Below, piece by piece: positions 6,149 through 6,902 of a DNA stretch of 6,902 nt. The notes beneath the pieces were generated by a model. It did no database searches. It was given only the letters and a program-made list of their open reading frames with translations, and was not told the origin of the DNA. The stretch is from the NCBI GenBank assembly GCA_947486885.1, contig CANKVQ010000026.1, positions 1-6,902 on the forward strand, given 5' to 3'. Source of the DNA: a bacterium (lineage in GTDB: Bacteria > Babelota > Babeliae > Babelales > JABDEC01). Numbering within the stretch: the first letter of the stretch is position 1; each line of letters starts with the position of its first letter. The position numbers were made by a program, and so were the translations under genes.

Positions 6149-6493
6149 CTATATGTGATCTGGTTTGGTAGCTTCAGTGAAGATTTGGTACCAGCAAGTA
6201 GCCATATTGAATAAGGCTGATTTGATATTGTTAGGATTATTGGGATCAGTTACTAGACGACCAAACTCTAAAATTGAGACCGCAAAAAGTTGTAAAATTT
6301 TATAAGCTACGGGGTCCCCATCAGGAGCGATCACAATTTCATGGTTGGTTTGGTTAGTTTGACTAGAGCGAGTTTTGGGCTTATTTGCTTGATCAAATTG
6401 AGTTTTAGGCGTGTGTTTATTAGAGTGTTTCGGGTAGATCGGTTGATTAAAGCCCATAAAAATTAAAAATAATAGCAGTATTGTTAACTGCAT
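6149..6493 (-). CDS. Small secreted protein of unknown function
   Basis: I do not recognise this 114-residue protein. It begins with a hydrophobic stretch (QLTILLLFLIFMGF) with no basic residue ahead of it, which should serve as a signal peptide or anchor. Residues 21-50 form a low-complexity linker rich in Lys, Thr, Gln, Asn and Ser, probably disordered. The C-terminal part (about 60-109) looks helical and compact: DPVAYKILQLFAVSILEFGRLV, then a turn DPNNPNN, then IKSALFNMATCWYQIF with a single Cys100. GGGGG (minus strand, 6504-6508) lies 10 bases upstream of the ATG, and a promoter precedes it, so it is very likely expressed. It is followed after 173 bases by the coiled-coil/ankyrin operon on the same strand, with a separate promoter in between. 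Confidence 0.7.
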   Translation of the reverse strand: MQLTILLLFLIFMGFNQPIYPKHSNKHTPKTQFDQANKPKTRSSQTNQTNHEIVIAPDGDPVAYKILQLFAVSILEFGRLVTDPNNPNNIKSALFNMATCWYQIFTEATKPDHI

Positions 6494-6543
6494 GAAATTT
6501 AATCCCCCTGATTTATTTATTTTTAAGTAACTTAGAATTCGAA

Positions 6544-6571
6544 AATATAAAAATTAGTCAGAGCTAAGCAA
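6544..6571 (-). promoter_or_regulatory. Putative promoter of the 114-residue secreted protein
   Basis: On the minus strand TTGCTT (6566-6571) and TATATT (6544-6549) are separated by 16 bases. The leader to the ATG at 6493 would be about 45 bases and contains the GGGGG ribosome-binding site. An inverted repeat (6559-6584) covers the -35 box. Confidence 0.5.
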
Positions 6572-6584
6572 TAATTTAGTTCTG
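6559..6584. repeat. Inverted repeat over a -35 box
   Basis: CAGAGCTAA (6559-6567) can pair with TTAGTTCTG (6576-6584): nine pairs including one G-T, with an 8-base loop. It covers the -35 hexamer of the minus-strand promoter, so a repressor operator is conceivable. Confidence 0.35.
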
Positions 6585-6639
6585 GCAGTTATAATTAGTT
6601 AATTAGGAGCGCTATTTTACAACTCAAAATTGGGTTTTA

Positions 6640-6669
6640 TTGCTTTGTTTAAGCTAGTTTTGCTATATT
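6640..6669 (+). promoter_or_regulatory. Putative extended -10 promoter before the signal-peptide-only gene
   Basis: TTGCTT (6640-6645) is followed after 18 bases by TATATT (6664-6669), with TGC just before it (6661-6663) as an extended -10. The leader is about 45 bases and ends in AGGGGG (6709-6714), 5 bases before the ATG. Confidence 0.5.
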
Positions 6670-6719
6670 TTTTAAATAAGCAGAACTTAATTATATTTAA
6701 TGGGCTTTAGGGGGTTACA

Positions 6720-6815
6720 ATGTATAAAAAACTATCTAAAAGAGTATTTGCTAAGTTTATAGCATGCAGTTGCTTGTTATTATTAAACGCCAGTTCGAAA
6801 TTAATTAATGCATAG
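6720..6815 (+). CDS. 31-residue open frame consisting of a signal peptide only
   Basis: The frame opens with MYKKLSKRVFAKFIACSC and continues LLLLNASSKLINA before TAG at 6813-6815. It has six basic residues, a hydrophobic core FIACSCLLLL, and a plausible signal-peptidase site at the very last residue (I-N-A). Promoter (6640-6669) and ribosome-binding site (AGGGGG, 6709-6714) are both good, so translation is likely. The mature part that should follow is missing: beyond the TAG the frame runs 23 more codons with unconvincing composition. It may be a remnant of a secreted-protein gene truncated by a stop or deletion, or a genuine tiny membrane peptide. The last 15 bases overlap the putative minus-strand gene at 6801-6902. 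Confidence 0.5.
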   Translation: MYKKLSKRVFAKFIACSCLLLLNASSKLINA

Positions 6816-6902
6816 GTTTTTAACTACTTTTGGTTTAAAAACTTGAGGTTTAAATTCTTTAAAATTATAAGCAGCTATTGCTGAACAAATTTGTACGAAG
6901 TA
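6801..6902 (-). CDS. C-terminus of a gene entering from the right edge
   Basis: The minus strand is open from the window edge for 33 codons to a TAA at 6801-6803. It ends with SAIAAYNFKEFKPQVFKPK and then VVKNLCIN. The mix of charged residues, alanine and proline looks like real protein rather than a shadow, and the plus strand offers nothing better here. Too little is visible to name the family. It would converge on and slightly overlap the signal-peptide-only frame. Confidence 0.45.
   Translation of the reverse strand, partial: YFVQICSAIAAYNFKEFKPQVFKPKVVKNLCIN

Noticed and set aside
6816..6884. Continuation of the signal-peptide frame past its TAG by readthrough
   Set aside because: The 23 codons are Phe/Lys/Asn-rich without protein-like pattern, end in TGA, and the opposite strand looks more like coding sequence.

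Overview
The window is AT-rich and densely packed. It suggests a small-genome, probably host-associated bacterium. The evidence is near-abutting convergent genes, Shine-Dalgarno-led starts, and several short proteins with Sec signal peptides, one carrying ankyrin repeats and one a coiled coil with a proline run. This mix resembles intracellular lineages such as Dependentiae (TM6), with Chlamydiae-like or Legionella-like bacteria as alternatives. That placement is inferred from gene style; no rRNA or other taxonomic marker is present.

Layout, left to right. A minus-strand gene starts at about position 50 and leaves the left edge; only its signal peptide is visible. A complete plus-strand transketolase of the animal-type subfamily (253-2160) follows. 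It converges, with a 5-base gap, on a minus-strand multi-spanning membrane protein (2166-3236) that looks like an M48/HtpX-type peptidase whose HExxH zinc site has become SEISY. A divergent 178-base promoter region separates this from a plus-strand operon of NfeD (3415-3858) and an SPFH/stomatin-like protein (3897-4904), a known membrane-organising pair.

That operon converges, with a 2-base gap, on a minus-strand block of small secreted proteins. These are a likely two-gene operon of a coiled-coil/polyproline protein (5544-5975) followed by an ankyrin protein (4907-5512), and upstream of it a separately promoted 114-residue secreted protein of unknown function (6149-6493). Across a divergent 226-base intergenic region lies a plus-strand open frame with good promoter and ribosome-binding signals (6720-6815). 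It encodes little more than a signal peptide. The window ends with what appears to be the C-terminus of another minus-strand gene (6801-6902).

The transketolase serves central carbon metabolism (non-oxidative pentose phosphate pathway). The pseudo-peptidase and the NfeD/SPFH pair belong to the inner membrane and perhaps its quality control. The small exported proteins are candidates for envelope or host-interaction roles. Four putative promoters share a TTGCTT -35 hexamer, and two of them, both driving secreted proteins, are nearly duplicates. No tRNA, rRNA, CRISPR array, insertion sequence or origin was seen.
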